A stretch of DNA of 7,754 nt. It comes from an uncultured Aliterella sp. Its GTDB lineage: Bacteria; Cyanobacteriota; Cyanobacteriia; Cyanobacteriales; Chroococcidiopsidaceae. The notes under the pieces were generated by a model. It was given only the letters and a program-made list of their open reading frames with translations. It was not told the origin of the DNA and ran no database searches. Shown in pieces: positions 1 through 6,129 of this stretch. Each line of letters starts with the position of its first letter. The stretch's first letter is position 1. The position numbers and the translations under genes were made by a program. The DNA lies in assembly GCA_905479905.1 (NCBI GenBank), contig CAJQOK010000180.1, forward strand, positions 1 through 7,754, in the 5' to 3' direction.

Positions 1-1941
1 AACTACTCGGTCAGATTTGATAGCGCGGCGCGCGAGTTCGACTGCTTGGCTGAAAATATCTTCAGAGTTAAGAGATTGACCAATGGTGACGGTGATATCT
101 TTAAGCAATGCCGATCGCGTAGCTTCTGCTTCTTTTTGTTCTAGGAAGCTGACGCGGCTTAAAATTGCCCCTAATCGCTCAGACATTTGTTGCAAGAAGG
201 TGATTTCTGTTTGCTGCCAATCGTGAGTTGCGGTGCAGTGGTGAGCAATTAGCAAGCCGTAGAGTTCTTTATTATTGATAATTGGCGTAACTAAATTTGC
301 TTTAATTTGCAGCCGTTCCATCAATGCCAAGTGGTCGGGGTGAAAACCTGCTTCAAATACATTATTTGTCGGCACAACTCGACCCTGTTTGTAAGCTTCT
401 ATTAGCTCATCACTGATACAAGGGTCTTCAATTTTGTCATTAAGGGCTTGAGGAAAGCCAGGGGATACCGATTCGTTGGCAATGTAGCCACTAAAGTCAG
501 GTTTGAAGCGATAGACAACTACGCGATCAGCGTTGAGAATCTCTTTAGCACCTGCTAGTGCTTGGTTAAAGACGACATCTAAATCTTGGGCTTTATCAGC
601 GCGGGAACTAGAAATATCCGCAAACAAGCGCGCTTGCTCGGCTTCTAGTTCTTGTTGTCTGAGTAGTTCTTGCACTGTATCAGCCATGCGGTTGATGTTT
701 GATCCTAGTACCGCGATTTCGTCGCCGCCAGATACTTTTACGCGGTTGTCAAATTCTCCTCTACCCAATTTTTCGACGGTATCTGTAGCTTCTAGTAGTG
801 GGCGGGTAGAACGTCTAGCTAGGTAAGCTGCAAGTCCACCTACCGCTAGTGCCGTTGCCAAAGTACCAATACCTAGCGACAACAACAGCAATCTTTGGGG
901 CGCATAAGCTTGACTGGTAGGCTCGGCAACTACAGCGCCCCAGCCTAAGTCTGGCAAACCTTCAAATTGTTCAAAGGGGGCATAGGCAATCAAGTCTTCA
1001 TCTTTATCGAAGACATCTCTACCAATTATCGTACCTGGTTTTTTGGCAGCTTCTAGTTTAACTAGGTTGGGACTATCTGCATTTGCATCTCTACCTAAAC
1101 GCTCATCTTCATCAGCTAGAACAACGGTTCCCGAAGCTCCTATAATGTAGTACTCGTTATTATTGGCGGCGAAGTTTTCCAGTAGGTTTGTGATGTTTTC
1201 GGCTGGTGTCCGAGACCGGACTACACCAATAAATTTGTTAGATACAGAATCGAAAATTGGTGCAGTCACGAAAACTGATACCTTTCCGGTAACTGTCGAT
1301 GGACGTGGCTCAGTAATTGCTATTTTTTTTGTCTTGATGACTTCTTGGAAATAATCTCTATCACTTAAATTAGGGACAGGTTCGCCGCTAGTTTGCAAAA
1401 TTACGTTCCCTTTTAAATCTGAAACGGCAATACTGTCATAAAATCCGCTATCTTTGACGAATGAATTTAACTGTTCTTGCTTTTCTTTGTAACTAACTGC
1501 TCGCCCTTGAGGATTGGCAAGAATCCGCAAATCGGCTAGGGTCTGAATGTCCGCGACCCGTTCGCGCATGATAAGTGCTACCCGACCAGCTAGATCAGTG
1601 GCTCTAGATTCTTCAAATCCAGTAATCTGTCTAACGATCGCATTGTCCGCTACGTTGTAAGCAATTGCACCCAGCAGTGCTATAGGAAGTACACCAAGAG
1701 CGATCGCGCCTAAAGTCACTTTGGTTCTAAGACTTGTACGCTGCCACCAAGACAGGTTTTTCATCCCTTCGGGCATTACCCTAACAGTCGATTTATCTAA
1801 GACTGTAGATTGAGAATTAAACTTCGTTGGTTGGGAAACTGGAGAAACAACCGCCGACTTGAAAAAACCACTATCATTATTAGCCTCATTGTGACCGTTA
1901 GTGATATTGGGTTCGGTGGGTTTGGGAGAAATTTTAGTCAT
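1..1941 (-). CDS. Methyl-accepting chemotaxis receptor, PixJ-like (Cache-HAMP-GAF-GAF), 3' end outside window
   Basis: The frame is open from ATG at 1941 to the window edge: 647 codons, no stop. Residues 1-70 are a polar cytoplasmic tail. A membrane segment lies at about 74-96, followed by a periplasmic region of about 250 residues with a double-Cache look (YDSIAVSD at 168-175, then an SDRDYF motif near 193-198 and a TAPIF motif near 226-230). A second membrane segment is at about 350-373, then HAMP at about 374-430. A complete GAF domain spans about 447-600 (NADRVVVYRF near 470-479, NLVTPI near 549-554). A second GAF starts near 610 and is cut by the edge. The MCP signalling domain is therefore not seen; it is inferred from the family and from the upstream cheW and cheY genes. 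The start is supported by AAGG 8 nt before ATG. The likely role is sensing light, redox or a small ligand and passing it to a CheA kinase that controls pili. A Cache-GAF histidine kinase cannot be fully excluded without the C-terminus. Confidence 0.88.
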   Translation of the reverse strand, partial: MTKISPKPTEPNITNGHNEANNDSGFFKSAVVSPVSQPTKFNSQSTVLDKSTVRVMPEGMKNLSWWQRTSLRTKVTLGAIALGVLPIALLGAIAYNVADNAIVRQITGFEESRATDLAGRVALIMRERVADIQTLADLRILANPQGRAVSYKEKQEQLNSFVKDSGFYDSIAVSDLKGNVILQTSGEPVPNLSDRDYFQEVIKTKKIAITEPRPSTVTGKVSVFVTAPIFDSVSNKFIGVVRSRTPAENITNLLENFAANNNEYYIIGASGTVVLADEDERLGRDANADSPNLVKLEAAKKPGTIIGRDVFDKDEDLIAYAPFEQFEGLPDLGWGAVVAEPTSQAYAPQRLLLLSLGIGTLATALAVGGLAAYLARRSTRPLLEATDTVEKLGRGEFDNRVKVSGGDEIAVLGSNINRMADTVQELLRQQELEAEQARLFADISSSRADKAQDLDVVFNQALAGAKEILNADRVVVYRFKPDFSGYIANESVSPGFPQALNDKIEDPCISDELIEAYKQGRVVPTNNVFEAGFHPDHLALMERLQIKANLVTPIINNKELYGLLIAHHCTATHDWQQTEITFLQQMSERLGAILSRVSFLEQKEAEATRSALLKDITVTIGQSLNSEDIFSQAVELARRAIKSDRVV

Positions 1942-2073
1942 GATTTAACCTTAAAATTTGGTATGTATTGGGAATTTACAGAAATTGGTTAATAGAAATA
2001 CAAAAAGCTATAAAGCTAAAAGATAGGCGGTTTAACATTAAATGTAGAGACGTAGCAATGCTACGTCTCTACT
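1942..2073. other. Gap between cheW-like and receptor genes
   Basis: This 132-bp spacer separates the CheW-type gene from the receptor gene of the same operon. It is much longer than the 36-bp and roughly 70-bp gaps upstream in the operon. It holds a perfect hairpin at its right end and otherwise AT-rich sequence. I see no T-run after the hairpin on the minus strand, so an intrinsic terminator is not supported. Confidence 0.7.
2044..2072. repeat. Perfect 13-bp inverted repeat with 3-nt loop (dispersed-repeat type hairpin)
   Basis: GTAGAGACGTAGC at 2044-2056 and its exact reverse complement at 2060-2072 flank the loop AAT. The element begins 1 bp beyond the stop codon of the CheW-like gene. 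From general knowledge, hairpins built on a GTAGAGACG core are abundant dispersed repeats in filamentous and related cyanobacterial genomes; I cannot count copies here. In mRNA it would form a very stable stem that could protect the upstream transcript from 3' exonucleases or reduce read-through into the receptor gene. Confidence 0.9.
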
Positions 2074-2628
2074 CTATTTGGGCATTCCAGCAATGATTGA
2101 GTTTCCGTCTAAGACAACGACAATTTCACCGTTGTTTTTTAACCAATAGCCGCGTAAAAATGGTACTAATGCCGGATTCACCGCCGACTCTGGGGGCGAT
2201 TGAATCAAGTCAGAATTGAACCATTCCATATCTTCTACGCGGTTGACAGCCAGTCCCAGCATTTTTTTACCTGCCGTACTGCTTCCTTGTCTTTCACCAG
2301 CTTGCTGAGAATTGATCACAATTGCCGTGTAGAGCGATCGGCTGCTAGTTTGTTGGTACAAGGGTGTACCGCCTAGCAAATAGCCCAAATCAACCAGCCA
2401 CAAAATTTCTCCTCGCCAGTTGTAAACGCCAATTACCCAAGGGGGCATATGGGGAATGGGTACAACTTTAGAAGTAGAAACGGTGAATACTTCGGTCATT
2501 TGATCCACTGGCAAGGCGGCGTTGAGGTCGGGTTCTAGGTGAAAGCGCAAAAACTGCTCTTGCTCTTTTGCTTCTTCGGCGGTTGCCGACCCCATAGAAA
2601 TGCCTTTAGTCAAAAACTCAGATATCAT
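2074..2628 (-). CDS. CheW-like adaptor protein (PixI type)
   Basis: The product is a 184-residue single-domain CheW protein that would link the membrane receptor to the CheA kinase. After a polar N-terminus of about 23 residues, the CheW fold runs from about 24 to 180. The family hallmark is visible at 67-81 (GVYNWRGEILWLVDL), followed by a leucine/glycine-rich strand, and near the C-terminus by FLRGYWLKNNGEIVVVLD. A TTG six codons upstream (2646) is in frame, but AGGAG at 2635-2639 lies 6 nt before the ATG at 2628 and would be inside the longer version, so the ATG is the start. The gene follows the CheY-type gene by 36 bp and precedes the receptor gene, the order found in pix/hmp-type clusters. 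The CheW assignment is firm; which taxis pathway it serves is inferred. Confidence 0.92.
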   Translation of the reverse strand: MISEFLTKGISMGSATAEEAKEQEQFLRFHLEPDLNAALPVDQMTEVFTVSTSKVVPIPHMPPWVIGVYNWRGEILWLVDLGYLLGGTPLYQQTSSRSLYTAIVINSQQAGERQGSSTAGKKMLGLAVNRVEDMEWFNSDLIQSPPESAVNPALVPFLRGYWLKNNGEIVVVLDGNSIIAGMPK

Positions 2629-2634
2629 CGCTGT

Positions 2635-2639
2635 CTCCT
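2635..2639 (-). promoter_or_regulatory. Ribosome binding site deciding the CheW-like start
   Basis: AGGAG on the minus strand, 6 nt upstream of ATG 2628. It favours that start over the in-frame TTG at 2646, which would place the site inside the coding region. Confidence 0.8.
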
Positions 2640-2664
2640 GCTGCAATGCACTTATACAAACGCC

Positions 2665-3027
2665 TTATTTAATGAGTTGTTTTACTGTTTTTAGCAGTTC
2701 TTCTTGGTCTACAGGCTTAGTAATGTAGGCATCGGCTCCTTGTTTTTTGCCCCAAAATTTATCCATGTCGGTTGATTTGGTAGAGCAAATTACAACCGGA
2801 ATGCTACTGGTGGTGCTTTCGGCTTTGAGATCGCGGCATAGTTCAAACCCACTGCGATCAGGCAATACTACATCCAAAACAATTAAGTCTGGTTTTTGGT
2901 TGCTAATTTTGCTCATAGCCTCTTTGCCATCGGTAGCGGTAAGTACTGTTAATCCGCCTTTTTGCAGACAGCTAGTAATCACATCCATTTGGGTAGGAGA
3001 ATCTTCAACGACTAAAACTGTACTCAT
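2665..3027 (-). CDS. CheY-like single-domain response regulator (PixH/PilH type)
   Basis: The product is 120 residues long, the size of a bare receiver domain with no output domain. The phosphorylation pocket is complete: acidic pair E8-D9, phospho-acceptor D52 (in LIVLDVVLP), switch residue S82, and K104 followed by P105. It would accept phosphate from the hybrid CheA of the cluster and act as a diffusible signal or phosphate sink for the pilus motors, as PilH/PixH proteins are thought to do. ATG at 3027 has AGGA about 8 nt upstream. It lies between the PatA-like and CheW-like genes on the same strand, so co-transcription is likely. The receiver identification is firm; PixH orthology rests on gene order. 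Confidence 0.93.
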   Translation of the reverse strand: MSTVLVVEDSPTQMDVITSCLQKGGLTVLTATDGKEAMSKISNQKPDLIVLDVVLPDRSGFELCRDLKAESTTSSIPVVICSTKSTDMDKFWGKKQGADAYITKPVDQEELLKTVKQLIK

Positions 3028-3060
3028 GGTGTTGTCCTGTTTAAAAAAGGTGGGTAATAA

Positions 3061-3082
3061 AATGAACTTTGATCAAAGCATT
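3061..3082. repeat. Palindrome between PatA-like and CheY-like genes
   Basis: CTTTGATCAAAG at 3067-3078 is a perfect 12-bp palindrome. It is extended by AATG on the left (3061-3064, after a 2-nt bulge) and CATT on the right (3079-3082). As DNA it has the symmetry of a dimeric operator. As RNA it would be only a weak hairpin with almost no loop. Confidence 0.6.
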
Positions 3083-3086
3083 GGGC

Positions 3087-3094
3087 GCGATCGC
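3087..3094. repeat. HIP1 octamer in intergenic gap
   Basis: GCGATCGC, the highly iterated palindrome of cyanobacterial genomes. Other exact copies are at 1700-1707, 3361-3368 and 6737-6744 (all inside genes) and at 4795-4802 (intergenic). Confidence 0.95.
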
Positions 3095-3098
3095 CTAA

Positions 3099-4280
3099 CT
3101 AATCTTCTACCAATTCGCTGAGATGCTGGCGGGTGGCTTCTAGCACCGTTTCCGCGTTAGCTGGCTTGCTCAAAAAACCAGAAGCACCAACGATTTTGGC
3201 GCGTACTCGGTCGATGATCCCGTCATTTCCGGTGAGGATCACAATCGGTGTATCGCGGAATGCTGATACTTTACGCAGTTGAGTACAAATTTCATACCCA
3301 TTAGTATTGGGCATGATTAGATCCAAGAAAATTAGATCGGGCTTGCGACTCAATAAAGTAGCGATCGCTCGTAAAGAGTCTTGCACCCCTAAAAACCGAT
3401 AACCGCCAGTTGTGAGAATTTTCTCCATACTCTGGCAAACTAAAGGGCTATCATCGACGCAAGCAATTAGCGGTGCATGAGTGCTTTCGGCGGGTTTTGG
3501 CGCGGAGGGACGAGCAGGAGCCGGAAAATCTGCAAGCTCAATTAGCTCTACTATTCCCGATTTTAAAAATGGCAATAAAGAGCTAGTCACTTGAGCCGCA
3601 TCTCGCTTCATGACTATGCCAAGTTCCCGCAAAGTCCTGTGTCCATCCAACAGTTTGACTAGGTTTTGATATACCGGAGCCGATACCTGTTGTTGGAGTT
3701 GCTCTTTTTGAGCAATATTTGGTGCTTGATTGGGATGGACTTCGCTAACGTTGGCTTTTTGCCATAGCATTCTTTGTTGTTGAACTTCCCCCAGCACTAG
3801 CCCTGGATCTAGCAAAGCTAATTGAACGGGAACCGATATATGTTCTGGCTTGATTTGAAAACTTACTTGAATTGCTTGAGTAATATCAAACAATATTTCG
3901 CTAACAATCCCATTAATGGTTTTTGCTGCTTGTTCGCGGCTAATTTGGTTGCGTTCTACTCCTAAATGTAATAGTTGATATTCCCACGTTGTTACGGCGG
4001 ACAACGATGCTGGATTAGAGATATTGACTACTAAAGTTTTTAATTGCCCAATATCAAGCTGCGGACATTGCGCTAATAGGTTTCTTTGCCAACGTCTAAC
4101 AGGATGATTGCCTCCAGTCGCGTACAAAATCCTCCCCAAAAATAAGCAAAAATTCCAGTCTTGCGCTGGTATTCCTTCTCTTGGGGTACTTTTCACTAGC
4201 AAGTTGCCACTGAACTGCTCTTGTTTTAATCCAGCAAGGGTTTTAACTAAATCGTTAGCATTCATAGTTTGAGCAATCAT
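3099..4280 (-). CDS. PatA/PixG-family response regulator (DUF4388-like N-terminus plus C-terminal receiver)
   Basis: The product is 393 residues from ATG 4280. The first roughly 250 residues resemble the PatA/PixG N-terminal region: an opening NANDLVKTLAGLKQEQFSG segment with the look of a DUF4388 domain, then a helical middle ending near LLKLLDG/RTLREL-like sequence. A Pro/Ala-rich linker lies at about 252-269. The receiver domain at about 270-390 has D276-D277, phospho-acceptor D320 (LIFLDLIMP), T350 and K372, so it should be phosphorylatable. In Synechocystis PixG, and in PatA of heterocyst formers, this architecture acts downstream of CheA-like kinases. Here it heads the taxis operon. The start is uncertain: an in-frame TTG at 4301 and an ATG at 4265 are alternatives, and no strong Shine-Dalgarno precedes any of them. 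The family call is firm; the specific pathway (pix, hmp or ptx type) is inferred. Confidence 0.9.
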   Translation of the reverse strand: MIAQTMNANDLVKTLAGLKQEQFSGNLLVKSTPREGIPAQDWNFCLFLGRILYATGGNHPVRRWQRNLLAQCPQLDIGQLKTLVVNISNPASLSAVTTWEYQLLHLGVERNQISREQAAKTINGIVSEILFDITQAIQVSFQIKPEHISVPVQLALLDPGLVLGEVQQQRMLWQKANVSEVHPNQAPNIAQKEQLQQQVSAPVYQNLVKLLDGHRTLRELGIVMKRDAAQVTSSLLPFLKSGIVELIELADFPAPARPSAPKPAESTHAPLIACVDDSPLVCQSMEKILTTGGYRFLGVQDSLRAIATLLSRKPDLIFLDLIMPNTNGYEICTQLRKVSAFRDTPIVILTGNDGIIDRVRAKIVGASGFLSKPANAETVLEATRQHLSELVED

Positions 4281-4553
4281 AATTATTTCTTTTGGCTCCA
4301 AATATAGGCTTACTTTTTTTTGTTAATTGAGATATATTTGCTCCATGTTTTTAGTGTGGTATTTGCTAGTAAAAATTAGCAACGATAATTTTACTGAAAA
4401 CGTTTATTGCGGTCATTGGTTATGTGAGAGGGTTTATAAAAATCGCAAATTTCAAATTTAAAATAAAATTTATTGACATTTTAAAAAGCTAAGAACTTCC
4501 TCACCCAATCTTTTTTCGATCATGACATTTCTATAAATAATCTAGATCCGTAT

Positions 4554-4598
4554 CAATACTGAATTTACTTAGGGTCACGACAGTGTACGTAAGTATTG
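4554..4598. repeat. Nested inverted repeats in divergent region
   Basis: CAATACT (4554-4560) and AGTATTG (4592-4598) are exact reverse complements. Inside them TACTTA (4566-4571) and TAAGTA (4590-4595) are also exact complements and overlap the right arm, so the two pairings exclude each other. The shape could be a regulator binding region or a switchable RNA leader. The arms are short, so chance is possible. Confidence 0.45.
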
Positions 4599-4794
4599 CT
4601 AAAACTGTTTACTAGGCTTTGAAACTACCTAGGAGTAAGTATTAGAGCTACTTTTGCCCTTAATTTGTTAGAATCTTGAAGGCAGCTAAAATCTGGAAAA
4701 ATGTTGAAATTTGAGTTTATAGAGAGAACGAGAAAGTCTTTGCAACTTAAATTTGCCAGCAATCACTTGTCAATAACTGAGCGTCTTTAGATAA

Positions 4795-4802
4795 GCGATC
4801 GC
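4795..4802. repeat. HIP1 octamer in divergent region
   Basis: Exact GCGATCGC in the non-coding stretch between the two operons. Confidence 0.95.
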
Positions 4803-5060
4803 GCTAAAGTATAAGTAAAAGTACGCACCCTGTACTCAAGGTACTGATTTATACAGTTAAGGGCGACTTCTTCCCATCTCAAGAATTTCCACAATCAGTA
4901 AATTAAATAAACTTTTCATCATCAAGCTATTTTTGGCTGATTTGGCAAGGTTTCGACGCTTCTAAACGGTAATTAGTAATTTAACTTAGCCTTTATCAAA
5001 ATTTCACATATATAGATAGTAATTTACTGTGACTTTACGGTTGTTCCCAAGCTGCTGCTT

Positions 5061-5066
5061 TACAAT
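5061..5066 (+). promoter_or_regulatory. Candidate -10 element for rfbF
   Basis: TACAAT matches five of six bases of the sigma-70 -10 consensus and lies about 110 bp before the GTG of rfbF. No good -35 is present at the right spacing: TTGTTC at 5041-5046 leaves only 14 bp. If it is used, an activator or an alternative sigma factor is likely to be needed. Confidence 0.25.
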
Positions 5067-5086
5067 GGTTAGTCAGTAAGTTAGAT

Positions 5087-5170
5087 ATGCGTAGTTTGCT
5101 CAACTTTCGCACCTGTGCTGATTGGCTCATTCAAAGATACAAAATCCTTCTCTCATTAAATTTGAGGTGA
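5087..5170 (+). CDS. Possible 27-codon upstream small ORF overlapping the rfbF ribosome binding site
   Basis: ATG at 5087 opens a 27-residue frame that closes at TGA 5168-5170, inside the GAGGTGAT Shine-Dalgarno of rfbF. The peptide begins MRSLLNFRTC and ends in ILLSLNLR; it is basic and hydrophobic. No clear Shine-Dalgarno precedes it (only TAAG). If translated, ribosomes terminating there could re-initiate at the GTG four bases later or block it, giving translational coupling. A frame of this length can easily arise by chance, so confidence is low. Confidence 0.2.
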   Translation: MRSLLNFRTCADWLIQRYKILLSLNLR

Positions 5171-5171
5171 T
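5164..5171 (+). promoter_or_regulatory. Very strong ribosome binding site for rfbF
   Basis: GAGGTGAT is a continuous match to the 16S anti-Shine-Dalgarno. The GAGG core ends 7 nt before the GTG at 5175. It explains why a GTG start can be used and argues that this start is correct. Confidence 0.85.
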
Positions 5172-5174
5172 TAA

Positions 5175-5948
5175 GTGAAAGCAGTAATATTGGCTGGTGG
5201 CTTAGGTACTAGATTAAGTGAAGAAACCACGATTAAGCCTAAACCAATGGTAGAAATTGGCGGTCGTCCAGTTTTGTGGCACATTATGAAAACTTATTCT
5301 GCTTATGGCATTAATGATTTCATTATTTGCTGCGGTTATAAAGGCTACGTAATTAAGGAATATTTCGCCAACTATTTCTTACATATGTCTGATGTAACCT
5401 TTGATATGCGATTCAATCAAATGAATATTCATTGCGGGTATGCCGAGCCTTGGCGCGTGACGTTAGTAGATACTGGCGATCAAACCATGACTGGGGGAAG
5501 GCTAAGGAGAGTAAAAGAGCATATTGGTAACGAAACTTTTTGCTTTACTTACGGTGATGGTGTTAGCAACGTAAATATTAAAGATTTGATCGCTTTTCAC
5601 AAAGAGCAAAAGACTTTAGCAACCTTAACTGCGAGTCAACCACCAGGACGATTTGGAGCAATTTGTTTAGCAGAAGATCAAAGTCAAATTACTAGCTTTC
5701 GAGAAAAGCCTGAAGGTGATGGTGCGTGGGTAAATAGCGGTTATTTTGTTTTAGAGCCAGAAGTTATTGACTTCATAGCTGAAGATTCTACAAGTTGGGA
5801 AAAAGAGCCACTACAAAAGTTAGCAGAAATGAATCAATTGTCAGCTTTCAAACATTATGATTTTTGGCAGCCAATGGATACTTTGCGTGATAAAACCTAT
5901 CTTGAAGAACAATGGCAAAGCGGTAAAGCTCCTTGGAAGGTTTGGTAA
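5175..5948 (+). CDS. rfbF: Glucose-1-phosphate cytidylyltransferase
   Basis: The enzyme joins glucose-1-phosphate and CTP to give CDP-glucose and pyrophosphate in the cytoplasm, the entry step to CDP-linked deoxysugars of surface polysaccharides. The 257 residues match the usual length. The N-terminal nucleotidyltransferase signature LAGGLGTRL is at 6-14, with K23 in the KPKPM stretch. The family block CCGYKG is at 52-57, followed by a long insert with HCGYAEPWRVTLVDTG. The metal-binding D128 sits in TYGDGVSN. GRFGAI is at 158-163, FREKPEG at 175-181, VNSGYFVLEPEV at 186-197, and a second likely metal ligand is D235 in FWQPMDT. The start is GTG with a strong ribosome binding site. It is the first gene of the rightward operon. 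The RfbF identification is firm; the final sugar made is unknown because the expected CDP-glucose 4,6-dehydratase is not in the window. Confidence 0.95.
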   Translation: MKAVILAGGLGTRLSEETTIKPKPMVEIGGRPVLWHIMKTYSAYGINDFIICCGYKGYVIKEYFANYFLHMSDVTFDMRFNQMNIHCGYAEPWRVTLVDTGDQTMTGGRLRRVKEHIGNETFCFTYGDGVSNVNIKDLIAFHKEQKTLATLTASQPPGRFGAICLAEDQSQITSFREKPEGDGAWVNSGYFVLEPEVIDFIAEDSTSWEKEPLQKLAEMNQLSAFKHYDFWQPMDTLRDKTYLEEQWQSGKAPWKVW

Positions 5949-5954
5949 AGATTA

Positions 5955-6068
5955 GAGCAAGTATTTTTACTTTTTCTTGCTCAATGGCAAGTAATGCTTA
6001 CTTGTTCTTGATATAGGTAAGCAAAAGGCTTGACTTATCAGTTATTCAAATAACAATACAAACTGATA
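5955..6068. repeat. Cluster of three inverted repeats between rfbF and the oxidase gene
   Basis: GAGCAAG (5955-5961) pairs with CTTGCTC (5976-5982) over a 14-nt T-rich loop. CAAGTAA (5988-5994) pairs with TTACTTG (5998-6004) over a TGC loop. TATCAGTT (6036-6043) pairs with AACTGATA (6061-6068), and inside the last one GTTAT/ATAAC (6041-6045/6050-6054) forms a competing stem. None is followed by a clear T-run, so a standard intrinsic terminator is not supported. The cluster may process or attenuate the transcript, or bind a regulator of the downstream genes. Confidence 0.5.
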
Positions 6069-6129
6069 GATTGCAAAGTATTTATGTTTTAACTACTAGC
6101 TTATATTAGTTTTAGAGGCAAAAACTTTC

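Larger units (their letters stand above)
4281..5174. other. Long divergent intergenic region
   Basis: This stretch of nearly 0.9 kb separates the leftward taxis operon from the rightward sugar operon and must carry both promoters. I find no tRNA, rRNA or convincing protein gene in it. The part at about 4430-4495 is extremely AT-rich with short A- and T-tracts and may be curved. The part at about 4550-4960 is less AT-rich and carries repeats: CAATACT at 4554-4560 pairs with AGTATTG at 4592-4598; TACTTA/TAAGTA is nested inside that pair; GTAAGTATT occurs at 4589 and 4635; GTAC occurs at 4821, 4832 and 4841. A HIP1 octamer lies at 4795-4802. TAGTAATTTA is repeated at 4974 and 5017. It could hold a long 5' leader or a small RNA; none is proven. 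Confidence 0.75.

Noticed and set aside
533..1992. Several plus-strand open frames opposite the receptor gene
   Set aside because: They are short, low-complexity in places and antisense to a continuous 647-codon receptor frame with clear domains.
2044..2072. Hairpin as a rho-independent terminator
   Set aside because: Neither strand has a T-run after the stem, and the receptor gene continues the operon downstream.
2747..3121. Plus-strand open frame of 124 codons across the CheY-like gene
   Set aside because: It lies opposite a receiver domain with all its catalytic residues, has no recognisable domain, and is best explained as the shadow of the real gene.
4473..4478. Perfect TTGACA -35-like hexamer on the plus strand
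   Set aside because: No -10-like sequence follows at 16-18 bp, and it is about 700 bp from rfbF.
4745..4773. Minus-strand TTGACA (4773-4768) as promoter of the taxis operon
   Set aside because: The best -10 at proper spacing matches only about three of six bases, and it would need a leader of nearly 500 nt.
4701..4790. 29-codon plus-strand frame starting at ATG 4701
   Set aside because: Only a weak GGA precedes it, the peptide has no recognisable feature, and frames of this length are expected by chance.
4820..4845. NtcA-like site from the GTAC words
   Set aside because: The GTA and TAC half-sites are spaced 9 and 7 bp, not the 8 bp of the NtcA consensus.
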